DNA of 64,000 nt from Photobacterium leiognathi. GTDB lineage: Bacteria > Pseudomonadota > Gammaproteobacteria > Enterobacterales > Vibrionaceae. Positions within the stretch are counted from its first letter, which is position 1. Every line of letters starts with the position of its first letter. Under the pieces are notes generated by a model that had not been told where the DNA came from, ran no database searches, and was given only the letters and a program-made list of their open reading frames with translations. Below are positions 1 through 9,691 of this stretch, in pieces. The stretch covers positions 2,728,001 through 2,792,000 of the forward strand of contig NZ_CP131601.1 of NCBI RefSeq assembly GCF_030685535.1, given 5' to 3'. The position numbers were made by a program, and so were the translations under genes.

Positions 1-30
1 ATAGCATCCCTTTTCTCTATCTATCACATA

Positions 31-1348
31 TTACGCAAGTTTATCTTGGTGTGAGCCCATCGCTTTACCACCAATAAAGCGTGTGATCACCAATGCCACT
101 AATGTTGGTAGTACCCAAGCCATGCCGTAGTTAAATAACGGTAGACTGCTAAACATCGAAACATCGAATTTTAAGTACTTAGCTACATCAATCATACTGA
201 AGATGAAAGAAACCAATAACACCACACGGTAAGCCAAACGTGGATTTGGTAACCATTTGCGAACCAATGTGAGTGCAACCAACGCAATCGCCACAGGATA
301 TAGTGCAAATAATACTGGCACCGATAGAGCAATCAGCTGATTTAGACCAACGTTCGCCACTACAGCACAAATCACCGCTAATACTACAGCCCACTTTTTG
401 TAAGACATCGGAGTTAATGAGCTAAAGTAATCGGCACACGCACTGATCAAACCAATTGCCGTGGTTAAACATGCCAGTAAAACAATCGCAGATAAGATCA
501 CCTGACCAGGTGCACCAAACAGTGCCATTACATAAGCCGTTAGAATCACACCACCATTGCCAGCATTAGGTGCAACCGTTGAACTAGTTGCACCCAAGTA
601 GAATAGTGAAATATAAACAAACGCTAAACCTGCTGCGGCAATTAAGTCAAGCATAAATAAGGTAGGTACACGTTGTTTTCTCATCGCTGATCCCTTTACT
701 GCGGATCACATCAACAATCAACATACCAAACATCAATGCCGCAAAAGTATCCATGGTGTTATAACCTTCAAGGAAACCTTTGGTAAACGCTTGTGTTGCG
801 TACTCACCTTGTGCCGCCACAATGCTTGCTTGTGGGTTCACAAATACTGCAATTGCTAATACGGCAAGAACAATAAATAAAGCAGGAGTTAAAAACTTAC
901 CAATCATGTCGATAAGCTTACCGCGAGACCAAGCAAAAAAGAGAGCAATCGCGAAAAAGATCACTGAAAAAGTCGTTAAGCTTGCTTGACCAGCACCTGC
1001 TGATAAAAACGGTTTCACTGCCATTTCATAAGCCACTAACCCTGTACGGGGTGCAGCGAATGCAGGACCGATAATAATAAAGATCAACACTGCCATTAAT
1101 GTGGCAACTTTTGACGGTAAATCGCGGGTTAAGCCCTGCCAACCACCACCAGCCATGGCTACAGCAATAATACCAACTAGAGGTAAACCAACCGCTGTTA
1201 CCAAAAATCCTGACATGGCAGAAAGCATATTTTCACCTACTAGCTGCCCTGCTAGTGGTGGAAAGATAATATTACCTGCGCCTAGAAAGAACGCGAAAGT
1301 CATAAAGCCTAACGCTATAATGTCTGTTACTTTGAGTGTCTTTTTCAA
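31..1348 (-). pseudogene. brnQ: Branched-chain amino acid symporter BrnQ, frameshifted
   Basis: Inner-membrane LIVCS-family carrier that imports leucine, isoleucine and valine with a cation. Residues 1-233 read from a TTG start at 1348 (AAGG lies a few bases upstream) and show GFMTFAFFLGAGNIIFPP, typical of the family N-terminus. The reading frame ends at a TGA (647-649) right after LIYA. The rest of the protein (DLIAAAGLAFVYISLFYLG and onward) continues in another frame to the stop at 31. The span is 439 codons plus one base, matching the usual BrnQ length of about 439 residues, so one extra base (a T near 650) explains the break. About half of the membrane helices fall after it. Either a real recent pseudogene or a sequence error; the family call is secure. 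Confidence 0.88.
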
Positions 1349-1740
1349 ACTGCACCTTCCACTCGTTTATGGGTTATGTATTGTGTCTGCTTTTTTTATA
1401 ATTCTCTGTATTGGTTACACACTGCAAAAGATATAACCAACGAAAGCATAATGGATAAAAACTACACCCTTGGCAATAGCGTAGAAATAAACACCATATA
1501 ATCCATAAACAGAGCGTAAAATGTAGAATATAAAACCAATTAAATACAAATAATTAGAATATAAAATCAACCCATTACCAAAGATTAAAATATAAACCAA
1601 AAACCAAACAAATAGAACAACATTTTAGCAACAATAAAAGCACCATAATGAAACATCACTTGCAGTTATGGTTATATAAAAATCACTCAATCATTCAATC
1701 TGCTTATAATGCTTTGTTTGGTAAAGAAAAAGGATCGGGA
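1349..1740. other. AT-rich divergent intergenic region
   Basis: Lies between brnQ (minus) and trmN (plus) and must hold both promoters. An in-frame upstream ATG at 1648 would lengthen trmN by 31 residues, but homology and a ribosome site favour 1741. No convincing operator, RNA or extra gene was seen. Confidence 0.5.
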
Positions 1741-2451
1741 ATGTCTCGCGGCTTTAGCTTTAAACAATTTCACGTTAATGATTACGGCTGCGGTATGCCT
1801 GTTAGCACCGACGGCGTATTACTCGGCGCATGGGCTGCGCTACCACAACAAGGAAGATTGCTTGATATCGGAACAGGGAGCGGCTTGCTAGCATTAATTG
1901 CAGCACAAAGAGCACCAATACTATCTATTGAAGCGATTGAAATTGATCCACAAGCTGCCAATGCTGCTCGACAGAACTTTGCAGCCTCACCTTGGCATGA
2001 ACGCTTACACTGTATTGAACAAGACATCACTTTATGGCTGCAAAGCCAACCGAGTAAGAGTGTTGATGGGATCATTTGTAACCCCCCCTATTTTAACTTT
2101 GGTCAACAAGCAGAATCGCAACATCGTGCTACCGCGCGTCATACTGATACCTTCACGCATCAGCAACTATTACACACCCTTGAATACCTATTAACCGAAC
2201 AAGGGATTGCGAACATTATTCTGCCAACTTACGAAGGCGAATGCTTAATTGCAGCAGCGAAAGCGTTTAACCTTCATTGTATTGCAAGGTGTGATGTGCA
2301 AACGACTGAGAAAAAAACACCGATTCGATTACTTCTACAATTAAGTAAAAAGCAGCAAACATGCCTTTCGCAGCATATTTGCATCCATAAAGATGGCGAT
2401 TACTCAAAAGAATTCAAAGCGTTAACCAAAGATTTCTACCTTAAAATGTAA
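1741..2451 (+). CDS. trmN: tRNA1(Val) (adenine(37)-N6)-methyltransferase
   Basis: Class I SAM-dependent methyltransferase (YfiC/TrmN6) that methylates N6 of A37 in tRNA-Val. The 236-residue product opens MSRGFSFKQFHVND, close to the E. coli start region. It has the SAM motif I LDIGTGSGLLAL (about residues 41-52), an acidic loop after EAIEIDP, and the catalytic NPPY of N6-adenine methylases in CNPPYFNFG. The start at 1741 is chosen because AGGATCGGGA lies just upstream and the family begins here; the 31 residues available upstream have no counterpart that I recall. Divergent from brnQ and about 200 bp from srmB, so probably a single-gene unit. Confidence 0.9.
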   Translation: MSRGFSFKQFHVNDYGCGMPVSTDGVLLGAWAALPQQGRLLDIGTGSGLLALIAAQRAPILSIEAIEIDPQAANAARQNFAASPWHERLHCIEQDITLWLQSQPSKSVDGIICNPPYFNFGQQAESQHRATARHTDTFTHQQLLHTLEYLLTEQGIANIILPTYEGECLIAAAKAFNLHCIARCDVQTTEKKTPIRLLLQLSKKQQTCLSQHICIHKDGDYSKEFKALTKDFYLKM

Positions 2452-2647
2452 GCTACTAAGGTATTTTTACAGATTAAGAACGCAGGAATAATCATCAAGT
2501 TTTGAAGTTTTTATGTTTTAATCGGTGTCACTTACGGCAAGAGTGGCTATAATGCCGCCCCTTAAATATTTAATACCCTTGTTGTTATCCTTTGCATTGG
2601 CATAGCGATAACCACATACATAGCATTTGTCTTGGGAGAGATAACTG

Positions 2648-3883
2648 GTGAAAGACTTTTCCGAATTAGAGTTAGATAGCGAACTGTTACAAGCGATTGA
2701 AGAAATCGGCTACAGCCGCCCAACCGTGGTGCAGGCGCAAGCTATCCCTCATGCCCTAGACGGTAAAGATGTAATGGCTTCTGCGCCAACAGGGACCGGA
2801 AAAACAGCAGCCTTTCTTCTACCGATGATCCAACACTTGCTGGACTTCCCGCGTAAAAAGCCGGGGCCTGCACGTGTATTAGTATTAACACCAACCCGTG
2901 AGCTTGCGATCCAAGTTGCCGATCAAGCACGTGCTTTAGCAAAACACACCATGCTAAAAGTATTCACTATCACGGGCGGTATTTCATACGACGAGCACGC
3001 TGAACTATTGGGTAAGACCCAAGATATCGTGGTTGCGACACCTGGCCGTTTAATGGAATACATCGAAGCTGAGAAATTCGACTGTCGTGCTATTGAATGT
3101 CTGATCCTTGATGAAGCCGACCGCATGCTAGACATGGGCTTTGGTAAAGTGGTTGAGCGTCTAAACCATGAGTGTCGCTGGCGTAGCCAAAGCTTACTGT
3201 TCTCAGCAACCCTTGAAGGTAAAGGTGTTCGTGAGTTCTCTGAAAAGATCCTAAACGAGCCTGTAGAAGTAGAAGCTGAGCCTTCACGTCGTGAACGTAA
3301 GAAAATCCACCAGCTTTACCACCGTTGTGACAACATGGAGCACAAGCTAGCACTATTAGAAAAAATTCTTAAAGAGCAAGCTGAGCGCACCATTATCTTC
3401 GTTAAAACTCGTGAGCGCCTAGCTATTCTTCGTGGTCAACTAGAAACAATGGGTATCCCTTGTAACTGGATCCAAGGTGAAATGGCGCAGTCTGCACGTA
3501 ATAACATGATCACTCGTTTTCGTGATGGTGTTATCAACGTATTAATTGCAACCGACGTTGCAGCTCGTGGTATCGACTTACCAGATGTTAGTCATGTTAT
3601 TAACTTCGACATGCCACGTACTGCAGATGTTTACCTACACCGCATTGGTCGTACGGCACGTGCAGGTAAAAAAGGAACAGCGATTTCATTAATCGAAGCA
3701 CACGATCAGGCGATGATTGAACGTGTTAGCCGTTACATGAAAGAAGAAGTGCCAGAGCGCTTTATTGAAGGTTTACGACCTACGACGAAGAAACCATCGA
3801 CGGTGAAGAAAAAGAAAAAAGTCGATAAAAAGGCCAAAGTAGCGAAGCAGAAGAAAAAGCTAAAGAAAGCGAAAAAAGCATAA
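2648..3883 (+). CDS. srmB: ATP-dependent RNA helicase SrmB
   Basis: DEAD-box helicase that assists early assembly of the 50S ribosomal subunit. The 411 residues include the Q motif region (RPTVVQAQAIP), Walker A APTGTGKTAA, PTRELA, the DEAD box LILDEADRMLDMGF, SAT in LLFSATLEG, and in the second RecA domain ATDVAARGID and HRIGRTARAG. The lysine-rich tail (about residues 385-411) is typical for RNA binding in SrmB. The match to E. coli SrmB runs nearly end to end, with a shorter tail. The start is GTG at 2648 with GGGAGAG upstream. An intrinsic terminator follows. Confidence 0.95.
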   Translation: MKDFSELELDSELLQAIEEIGYSRPTVVQAQAIPHALDGKDVMASAPTGTGKTAAFLLPMIQHLLDFPRKKPGPARVLVLTPTRELAIQVADQARALAKHTMLKVFTITGGISYDEHAELLGKTQDIVVATPGRLMEYIEAEKFDCRAIECLILDEADRMLDMGFGKVVERLNHECRWRSQSLLFSATLEGKGVREFSEKILNEPVEVEAEPSRRERKKIHQLYHRCDNMEHKLALLEKILKEQAERTIIFVKTRERLAILRGQLETMGIPCNWIQGEMAQSARNNMITRFRDGVINVLIATDVAARGIDLPDVSHVINFDMPRTADVYLHRIGRTARAGKKGTAISLIEAHDQAMIERVSRYMKEEVPERFIEGLRPTTKKPSTVKKKKKVDKKAKVAKQKKKLKKAKKA

Positions 3884-3910
3884 TCGCAATAACGCTTTAA
3901 AATCACACAA

Positions 3911-3938
3911 AAAAGGGCTGATCATTCAGCCCTTTTCT
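3911..3938. terminator. Intrinsic terminator after srmB
   Basis: A stem AAAAGGGCTGA pairs with TCAGCCCTTTT around a TCAT loop and is followed by a T-rich tract. The A-rich left arm makes it work on both strands, so it can also serve the convergent yaaA. Confidence 0.85.
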
Positions 3939-3972
3939 TTTATCTGTTTTATTTTAGTTTGGCAATAAGTAG

Positions 3973-4746
3973 TTATTGCTCTTCACGCTTAAACACAAGC
4001 TCTTTCTCTGTCGATTCAGCTTCAACAAAATAATAACCTGCGGTATCAAATTGCTTTAGTGCTTCAATCGATGAGATCTGATTATCTAAAATGTAACGTG
4101 CCATCATGCCACGTGCTTTCTTCGCGTAGAAACTGATCACCTTGTATTGACCATTTTTACAGTCTTTAAATACTGGAGTAATTAGCTGCGCATTGAGCTT
4201 CTTCGGCTTTACTGATTTGAAGTATTCATTTGAAGCAAGGTTAATAAGAATATCGTCGCCTTGCTCTGCTAATGCTTGATTCAGTTTGTCAGTAATAATA
4301 TCACCCCAGAACTGATACAAGTTAGTGCCACGAGGGTTCGCCAACTTAGTGCCCATTTCTAAACGGTAAGGTTGCATTAAATCCAATGGACGCAATAAAC
4401 CGTACAAGCCAGAAAGCATACGCAAGTGCTGCTGTGCATGAGCAAACTGCGCTTCCGTCATGCTCTCTGCATCAAGGCCAGTATAGACATCGCCTTTGAA
4501 CGCTAAAATAGCCTGACGTGCATTATCTTGAGTAAATTGTGGCTGCCACTCAGCAAAACGTGCCGCATTTAAGCCTGCAATTTTATCGCTCACTTTCATT
4601 AAGCTCGCAATATCCATTGGCGTTAACTCACGGCATACATCAATAAGCTCTGCAGAGTGCTCCGTTAGCTCAGGCAAAGTGTAGGTAGATGTTGCCAATG
4701 GCGATTCATAATCAAGGGTTTTAGCGGGTGAAACCACAATTAACAT
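3973..4746 (-). CDS. yaaA: Peroxide stress protein YaaA
   Basis: UPF0246/YaaA family DNA-binding protein that limits free iron and oxidative damage under peroxide stress (known from E. coli). The 257-residue product begins [16 protein letters not shown], the invariant start of the family, and carries [25 protein letters not shown] and [10 protein letters not shown], both family hallmarks. An upstream in-frame ATG at 4806 would add 20 residues, but those lie across a terminator hairpin (4798-4825) and AAAGGAAA sits upstream of 4746, so 4746 is the start. It follows the symporter gene on the same strand but is separated from it by that terminator. Confidence 0.93.
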   Translation of the reverse strand: MLIVVSPAKTLDYESPLATSTYTLPELTEHSAELIDVCRELTPMDIASLMKVSDKIAGLNAARFAEWQPQFTQDNARQAILAFKGDVYTGLDAESMTEAQFAHAQQHLRMLSGLYGLLRPLDLMQPYRLEMGTKLANPRGTNLYQFWGDIITDKLNQALAEQGDDILINLASNEYFKSVKPKKLNAQLITPVFKDCKNGQYKVISFYAKKARGMMARYILDNQISSIEALKQFDTAGYYFVEAESTEKELVFKREEQ

Positions 4747-4797
4747 AAGGCTTTTTCCTTTAAAGTCTGACTTGAAAAGACTATCACTAAACAACAA

Positions 4798-4825
4798 AAA
4801 AGCCACTTAGAAACTAAGTGGCTTT
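4798..4825 (-). terminator. Intrinsic terminator after the AGCS symporter
   Basis: AAAGCCACTTAG and CTAAGTGGCTTT form a perfect 12-bp stem around AAA, followed on the minus strand by a T-rich run. It separates the symporter gene from yaaA. Confidence 0.85.
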
Positions 4826-4849
4826 GGTTATTTCAGCAATAGGAGCACG

Positions 4850-6277
4850 CTATGATTTGCTCTTATCCCAAATGCCTTCTTCTAACTGGGCATGAAGCTC
4901 TGGATAATCATTACTATCAAAAGTTGGCACTTTCCCCTGTGATAACTGTTTATTGTAATCTGCCGCCAGTTTCACCACTGTGCCAGACAGCAATACAATC
5001 GCCACAAGGTTGATCAATGCCATCATTCCCATCGATACATCCGCCATCGCCCACACTGTTGGCAGGTCCGCTAGCGCACCAAACATCACCATAAATAGTA
5101 CTACAACACGGAAAATGTTCAGTCCCGCTTTATGATTATGCTCAAGGAAGATCAAATTGGTTTCTGCGTATGAATAATTCGCCACTAAGGAAGTAAAAGC
5201 AAAGAAGAAGATTGCCACGGCAATAAATACCGCCCCCCAATCGCCCACTTGTGAGCTTAAAGCACGCTGAGTCAGCTCAATGCCTGTTACTTCACTATGC
5301 GGTACGTATTCCCCTGACATCAAAATAATTGCAACTGTTGCAGAGCAGATCACAATGGTATCCATAAACACACCTAGCATCTGCACATAACCTTGCGAAG
5401 CGGGATGTGGCGGATATGGCGTTGCTGATGCGGCGGCATTTGGTGCTGAACCCATCCCCGCTTCATTAGAAAACAAACCGCGCTTCAAACCATTGATCAT
5501 GCCTTGGGCAATGGTATAACCAAATGCGCCCGACGCTGCTTCTTCTAAACCAAATGCGCTGCGGAAAATCATCATAATAATATCAGGCAGCTTCTCAATA
5601 TTTACTGCCATGATAAACAGTGCCAACAGCAAGTAACACAATGCCATGGCTGGCACTAAAATTTCTGCGGTACGGGCGATTGCTCGCAGTCCACCGAAAA
5701 TGATCACACCAGTCATAATAACCAGCACAATACCGACATAAACAGGCGACCAACCAAATGCCACATTTGCCGCTTGGCTAATCGAGTTTGCTTGTACCGA
5801 GTTAAACACTAATCCAAAAGCAATGATCAAAAAGACTGAGAACATCACGCCCATCCAGCGCATGCCTAAGCCCTTCTCCATATAGTAAGCAGGACCACCA
5901 CGGTAGTTACCGTCATCATCTCGGGTTTTATAAAGCTGTGCGAGTGCGCTTTCCGCAAAAGCCGTTGCCATCCCCAACATAGCAATCAGCCACATCCAAA
6001 AAATAGCGCCAGGACCACCTAAAGTCAGTGCAACAGCAACCCCTGCCATATTGCCAGTCCCCACCCTTGCTGCAAGGCTGGTACACAGAGCTTGAAATGA
6101 TGAGATCCCAGCACTGTCTGATTTACGGCTATTTTTCATCACCTTAAACATATGTCCAAAATGACGAAACTGGATAAAGCTCAAACGGTAAGTAAAGTAG
6201 ATACCAACGCCGATCAGCAAGTAAATGAGTACTGAGCCCCAGAGTAAGTCATTTAAAAAGTTTATTTGACTGGACAA
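4850..6277 (-). CDS. Alanine/glycine:cation symporter (AGCS family)
   Basis: Inner-membrane sodium- or proton-coupled carrier for alanine, glycine and related amino acids (AgcS/AlsT/YaaJ type). The 475-residue product has about 11 hydrophobic segments. The conserved block ARVGTGNMAGVAVALTLGGPGAIFWMW (about residues 70-95) contains the family motif for substrate and sodium binding, and GGPAYYMEKGLG and FSNEAGMGSAPNAAA follow. Length is normal and the frame is intact, unlike the other amino-acid transporter in this window (brnQ). Exact substrate cannot be told from sequence. A terminator follows; the promoter should lie in the 6278-6350 stretch before the repeat element. Confidence 0.9.
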   Translation of the reverse strand: MSSQINFLNDLLWGSVLIYLLIGVGIYFTYRLSFIQFRHFGHMFKVMKNSRKSDSAGISSFQALCTSLAARVGTGNMAGVAVALTLGGPGAIFWMWLIAMLGMATAFAESALAQLYKTRDDDGNYRGGPAYYMEKGLGMRWMGVMFSVFLIIAFGLVFNSVQANSISQAANVAFGWSPVYVGIVLVIMTGVIIFGGLRAIARTAEILVPAMALCYLLLALFIMAVNIEKLPDIIMMIFRSAFGLEEAASGAFGYTIAQGMINGLKRGLFSNEAGMGSAPNAAASATPYPPHPASQGYVQMLGVFMDTIVICSATVAIILMSGEYVPHSEVTGIELTQRALSSQVGDWGAVFIAVAIFFFAFTSLVANYSYAETNLIFLEHNHKAGLNIFRVVVLFMVMFGALADLPTVWAMADVSMGMMALINLVAIVLLSGTVVKLAADYNKQLSQGKVPTFDSNDYPELHAQLEEGIWDKSKS

Positions 6278-6350
6278 GTGAGTACCTTCTAAAAACGTAG
6301 TACGTATTGAATAAAAAGATAATGCTGCTCTACAGCGATTATCAACAAAC

Positions 6351-6618
6351 TATACCCAAGTAACTTCAAGATGCAGTGTTCAGCGAGACGACCTTAGTTC
6401 TCAGGCGCGGCAACGATTCGAAGATATAGTGGTTCTACATTGAGAATCGTTAACAAAGTCTGAGAGCTAAGGACGCTCGCCCTTTGGGAGCGTGTCACTG
6501 AGCCGACTTCTTGCGTCAGACAACTTGGAAAGAGCTCGCTATTCCGCTTCGTTGTCTTCCTTGAATTCAACTCAGTGACTTCGCTCTGAATCAGGCATAT
6601 TGAAGTCACTTGGGTATA
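6351..6618. repeat. Palindromic MITE-like intergenic element
   Basis: A 268-bp element whose ends are 24-bp inverted repeats (22 of 24 match) beginning TATACCCAAGT at 6351 and ending ACTTGGGTATA at 6618. Inside are two imperfect hairpins: one with arms near GCGAG..CCTTAG and CTAAGGACGCTCGC, capped by AACGATTC/GAATCGTT, and one with GTCACTGAG/CTCAGTGAC, capped by GACAAC/GTTGTC. It has no transposase gene. From memory, repeats with these ends are scattered in Vibrionaceae genomes. A 71-codon open frame inside is judged spurious. It lies upstream of the AGCS symporter gene. Confidence 0.75.
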
Positions 6619-6983
6619 AATGCTAACTTTTTAGCAACAATTCATCGTTATTTTCTTTCGCTATTATCACTAACCGCTCTTATATACATACATGCAGTCG
6701 ATATAGAAAAGCGCAGCACTTATTACCATATCGCATGTACTAAGGGTATATATTTACAGTAAATAGTGAAAAATAGTTAAGCGAATCCAAACATAAATTC
6801 TGCACCACTGCGAGTCATTTACTCTAAATTTCGGTCATAAAGAGGATATATTTGACCTTTTTCACATAAAAATTTCATCTTTGAGCAACAAATGAGAAAC
6901 ACTTCAATTTTACTCTACCCCATATTGTGATACTTAATGACCTTGTAGCTTATAGTTAGCTAGATCATAGGAAGAGGTGCTTT
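6619..6983. other. Intergenic region upstream of the DUF3545 gene
   Basis: 365 bases, AT-rich, expected to hold the promoter of the small gene at 6984. No clear operator, hairpin or coding region was recognised. Confidence 0.45.
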
Positions 6984-7166
6984 ATGGATAGCTTTGCATT
7001 TGATGATATGTTCGCAACAGATACGGTTTCTCGTCGTACACGTGCTAAACCAGAAAAACGTAAATGGCGCGAAATTGAAGCCTTAAAAGATCGTCAACGA
7101 CTTCGCCGCGAGCTTCAGGACATGGATATGTGCGGCAGTTATGATGCGGATGAATTCGACTTTTAA
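6984..7166 (+). CDS. DUF3545 family small protein
   Basis: A 60-residue hydrophilic protein with a basic centre (RRTRAKPEKRKWREIEALKDRQRLRREL) and an acidic end (YDADEFDF). The KRKWREIE..DR.RL.REL pattern is that of the DUF3545 family, found in marine gamma-proteobacteria; its function is unknown. AGGAAGAGG lies about 9 bases before the ATG, and a terminator follows, so it is a self-contained transcription unit. No membrane segment or metal site is visible. Confidence 0.8.
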   Translation: MDSFAFDDMFATDTVSRRTRAKPEKRKWREIEALKDRQRLRRELQDMDMCGSYDADEFDF

Positions 7167-7188
7167 CCTAATTAACCTAAACAAAAAA

Positions 7189-7217
7189 TAAAACGCCAGC
7201 ATCACGCTGGCGTTTTG
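7189..7217. terminator. Bidirectional intrinsic terminator
   Basis: AAAACGCCAGC and GCTGGCGTTTT pair around ATCAC, with A and T runs on both sides, so it can end both the DUF3545 gene and the convergent ung. Confidence 0.88.
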
Positions 7218-7238
7218 TTATCTGCGCTATCTCTAAGC

Positions 7239-7901
7239 TTATATTTGCCAATTGATCGGTGCTTTCCCCATCTCAGCTAATAACTGATTTGTTTTAGAGA
7301 AATGTTGGCAACCAAAGAAACCACGATAAGCCGATAACGGTGACGGGTGCGCTGAATGCAATACGTGGTGACGCGTTGTATCTATCTTCTTACCTTTCTT
7401 TTGCGCATGTGCGCCCCACAACAAGAAAATCACGCCTTCAGTATTATCATTGATATATTCAATCGCGCGATCAGTAAAAGTTTCCCAACCAATCTTAGCG
7501 TGTGAGTGAGCATTACCTTGCTCGACAGTTAATACCGTATTTAATAACAACACACCTTGCTCAGCCCATGGCTGTAAATAACCATGTTCTGGAATAGTAA
7601 AACCGTCGATATCAGTGGCTAACTCTTTATACATATTTGCCAGTGACGGCGGTGTTTTCACACCTGGCAATACCGAGAAGCTAAGACCATGGGCTTGCTT
7701 AGGTCCGTGATACGGATCTTGACCTAATATCACGACTTTGGTTTTCTCAAGTGGCGTACTGGTAAACGCATTAAAGACATCTTCTTGAGGAGGATAAACC
7801 ACTTTACCAGCATGACGAGCAGCATCGACTGCCTGCTCAATATCGATGAAATACGCTTGCGCTTGTTGCTGCGCTATAAAAGTAGACCAACTGGCGGTCA
7901 T
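7239..7901 (-). CDS. ung: Uracil-DNA glycosylase
   Basis: Family 1 uracil-DNA glycosylase; it removes uracil left by cytosine deamination or dUMP misincorporation. The 220-residue protein has the water-activating motif GQDPYHGP with its catalytic Asp, the uracil-pocket Asn region [13 protein letters not shown], and the C-terminal [17 protein letters not shown], whose His stabilises the oxyanion. Length and motifs are normal. It is followed upstream on the same strand by nfo, which acts on the abasic site that Ung produces; the two are 88 bp apart and may be co-transcribed. Confidence 0.96.
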   Translation of the reverse strand: MTASWSTFIAQQQAQAYFIDIEQAVDAARHAGKVVYPPQEDVFNAFTSTPLEKTKVVILGQDPYHGPKQAHGLSFSVLPGVKTPPSLANMYKELATDIDGFTIPEHGYLQPWAEQGVLLLNTVLTVEQGNAHSHAKIGWETFTDRAIEYINDNTEGVIFLLWGAHAQKKGKKIDTTRHHVLHSAHPSPLSAYRGFFGCQHFSKTNQLLAEMGKAPINWQI

Positions 7902-7989
7902 AAATCGCTCCTCATTTATAATCTGTACGGCGTAAGGGTATCAAAAAACGGTAAAGCATCAGAAGAAGATCACCGCTTCCTCTATATAG

Positions 7990-8838
7990 TTACTTTTCTG
8001 CCGCAAACGCACGCAGAGTGGCAATTTCTTGATGCCAGATATCAGGATTAATCGTCTCTAGAATAAGCGGGATATTATTAAAACGATCATCTCGCATTAA
8101 ATAGCGGAAACAATCCCAGCCAATCTCCCCTTCACCTAAACTATGGTGACGGTCTAAGTGACTACCCAAGCCACCTTTTGAATCATTTAAGTGCATGCCA
8201 CGTAAATAATGCATGCCAACCACATTATCAAATTCAGCGAATGTACGATCAGTTGCGGTTTCACTGCTCAAATCATAACCAGCAGCAAAGGTATGACAGG
8301 TATCAATGCACACCCCAACACGGCTTTTATCTTCCACTTGATCGATAATTTCCGCTAAATGTTCGAAGCGCCAACCTAAATTTGAACCTTGTCCAGCTGT
8401 GTTTTCGATCACCGCAACTACATCACTGACTTCTTGATGAGCCAAATTAATCGACTCTGCGATAAGTTTTAGACAATCTTTTTCAGAAATTTTTTTCAAA
8501 TGACTGCCCGGATGGAAGTTCAAAAGGTGTAATCCGAGCTGGTTACAACGGGACATTTCATCAATAAAAGCCGCACGTGACTTTTCTAGCTTTTCCGTCT
8601 CAGGTGCACCTAAGTTAATTAAGTAAGAATCATGGGGAAGAATTGCATCAGCGTTATAACCCAATTGCGCACAACGGGCTTTAAAAGCAGCAATAGCATC
8701 CGCTTCTAGTGGCTTAGCAACCCATTGACGTTGGTTCTTAGTAAATAGTGCAAACGCATTTGCATTAATCTTTTCAGCGTTAGTCGGTGCATTAAATACA
8801 CCACCAGCTGCGGAAACATGAGCACCAATCAACTTCAT
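7990..8838 (-). CDS. nfo: Endonuclease IV (AP endonuclease)
   Basis: Zinc-dependent deoxyribonuclease IV that cuts 5' of abasic sites in base-excision repair. The 282-residue TIM barrel starts [13 protein letters not shown]. Metal-ligand segments are visible: [47 protein letters not shown] and ILETI. A start 8 codons upstream (8862) is possible, but family starts and an AAGG before 8838 favour the shorter form. It stands upstream of ung on the same strand, which suggests a repair unit. Confidence 0.96.
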   Translation of the reverse strand: MKLIGAHVSAAGGVFNAPTNAEKINANAFALFTKNQRQWVAKPLEADAIAAFKARCAQLGYNADAILPHDSYLINLGAPETEKLEKSRAAFIDEMSRCNQLGLHLLNFHPGSHLKKISEKDCLKLIAESINLAHQEVSDVVAVIENTAGQGSNLGWRFEHLAEIIDQVEDKSRVGVCIDTCHTFAAGYDLSSETATDRTFAEFDNVVGMHYLRGMHLNDSKGGLGSHLDRHHSLGEGEIGWDCFRYLMRDDRFNNIPLILETINPDIWHQEIATLRAFAAEK

Positions 8839-9063
8839 AATAAAATACCTTACAAATAGCACTTGGCATTACTAGCCAAACACACACAAAAAAGAAACAT
8901 CTGATACATAACTAACCATTAATTATGTAGTAAAATTACAACATATTGATATTAAAATATTTTTTGTTATTTCATATTTTTTGTTGATTAACCATAAAAA
9001 TGGCGTTAGATTGACTTAGCTCAATAAAACAGCCCTATTAATTTTAAGGTTTTTTGTTGTGAT

Positions 9064-9077
9064 TTGATCTCAATCAA
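9064..9077 (+). promoter_or_regulatory. FNR box of grcA
   Basis: TTGATCTCAATCAA is a perfect match to the FNR consensus TTGAT-N4-ATCAA. A TATAAT -10 element lies at 9102-9107, placing the box centre about 42 bp before the expected transcript start, the class II activator position. This fits known anaerobic induction of grcA in E. coli. Confidence 0.85.
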
Positions 9078-9160
9078 TACACAAGGGACCGAGTTGAACT
9101 ATATAATAAATAGCTCAACAAAAATGGATAAATTTACGCCAAAACTCTTGGAGAAAAGTT

Positions 9161-9538
9161 ATGATTACTGGTATTCAAATTACTAAAGCAGCAAACGACG
9201 AACTACTAAACTCTATCTGGATCCTAGACAGCGAATCAAACGAAGCTCGTTGTGTTTGTGCAGCATCTGGTTTTGAAGCTGACCAAGTTGTAGCTCAATC
9301 AGACCTAGGCGATATCGAGTACCGTGAGCTAGCTATCGAAGCACCAGCTAAGATCGAAGGCGGTCAGCACCTAAACGTAAACGTTCTTAAGCGCGAAACG
9401 CTAGAAGACGCAGCTAAGCACCCAGAAAAATACCCACAGCTAACAATCCGTGTTTCTGGTTACGCAGTACGTTTCAACTCACTAACTCGTGAGCAACAAC
9501 AAGACGTTATCGCACGTACTTTCACTAACAGCCTATAA
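9161..9538 (+). CDS. grcA: Autonomous glycyl radical cofactor GrcA
   Basis: Small glycyl-radical protein (YfiD) that replaces the damaged C-terminal part of pyruvate formate-lyase after oxygen exposure. The 125-residue product ends with [21 protein letters not shown]; the radical Gly is residue 100, as in the C-terminal domain of PflB. Its codon use (CTA Leu, CGT Arg) looks like that of a highly expressed gene. TTGGAGAAAAG precedes the ATG. A perfect FNR box and a good -10 stand upstream and a terminator follows, so it is a single-gene, oxygen-controlled unit. Confidence 0.96.
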   Translation: MITGIQITKAANDELLNSIWILDSESNEARCVCAASGFEADQVVAQSDLGDIEYRELAIEAPAKIEGGQHLNVNVLKRETLEDAAKHPEKYPQLTIRVSGYAVRFNSLTREQQQDVIARTFTNSL

Positions 9539-9575
9539 TTCTGTTAGTGGCCTTAATTTAAGGTACGTAGCAATA

Positions 9576-9603
9576 AAAAAACGGCACTCTGTGCCGTTTT
9601 TTG
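9576..9603. terminator. Intrinsic terminator after grcA
   Basis: AAAAACGGCAC and GTGCCGTTTTT pair around TCT, followed by more T residues. Confidence 0.88.
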
Positions 9604-9691
9604 TTATCTGTCTTTATACTTTGGCATAAATAGAATACTAAATAAGGAGCCGCAGCTCCCTTTTGATTTTCAATTCTCGCTCAATAAATCC

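Noticed and set aside
780-1436. Plus-strand open frames of 69 and 111 codons opposite brnQ
   Set aside because: They mirror the coding frame of brnQ and have no own start signals.
6394-6609. 71-codon open frame on the minus strand
   Set aside because: It lies within the palindromic repeat, has no ribosome site and no recognisable protein features.
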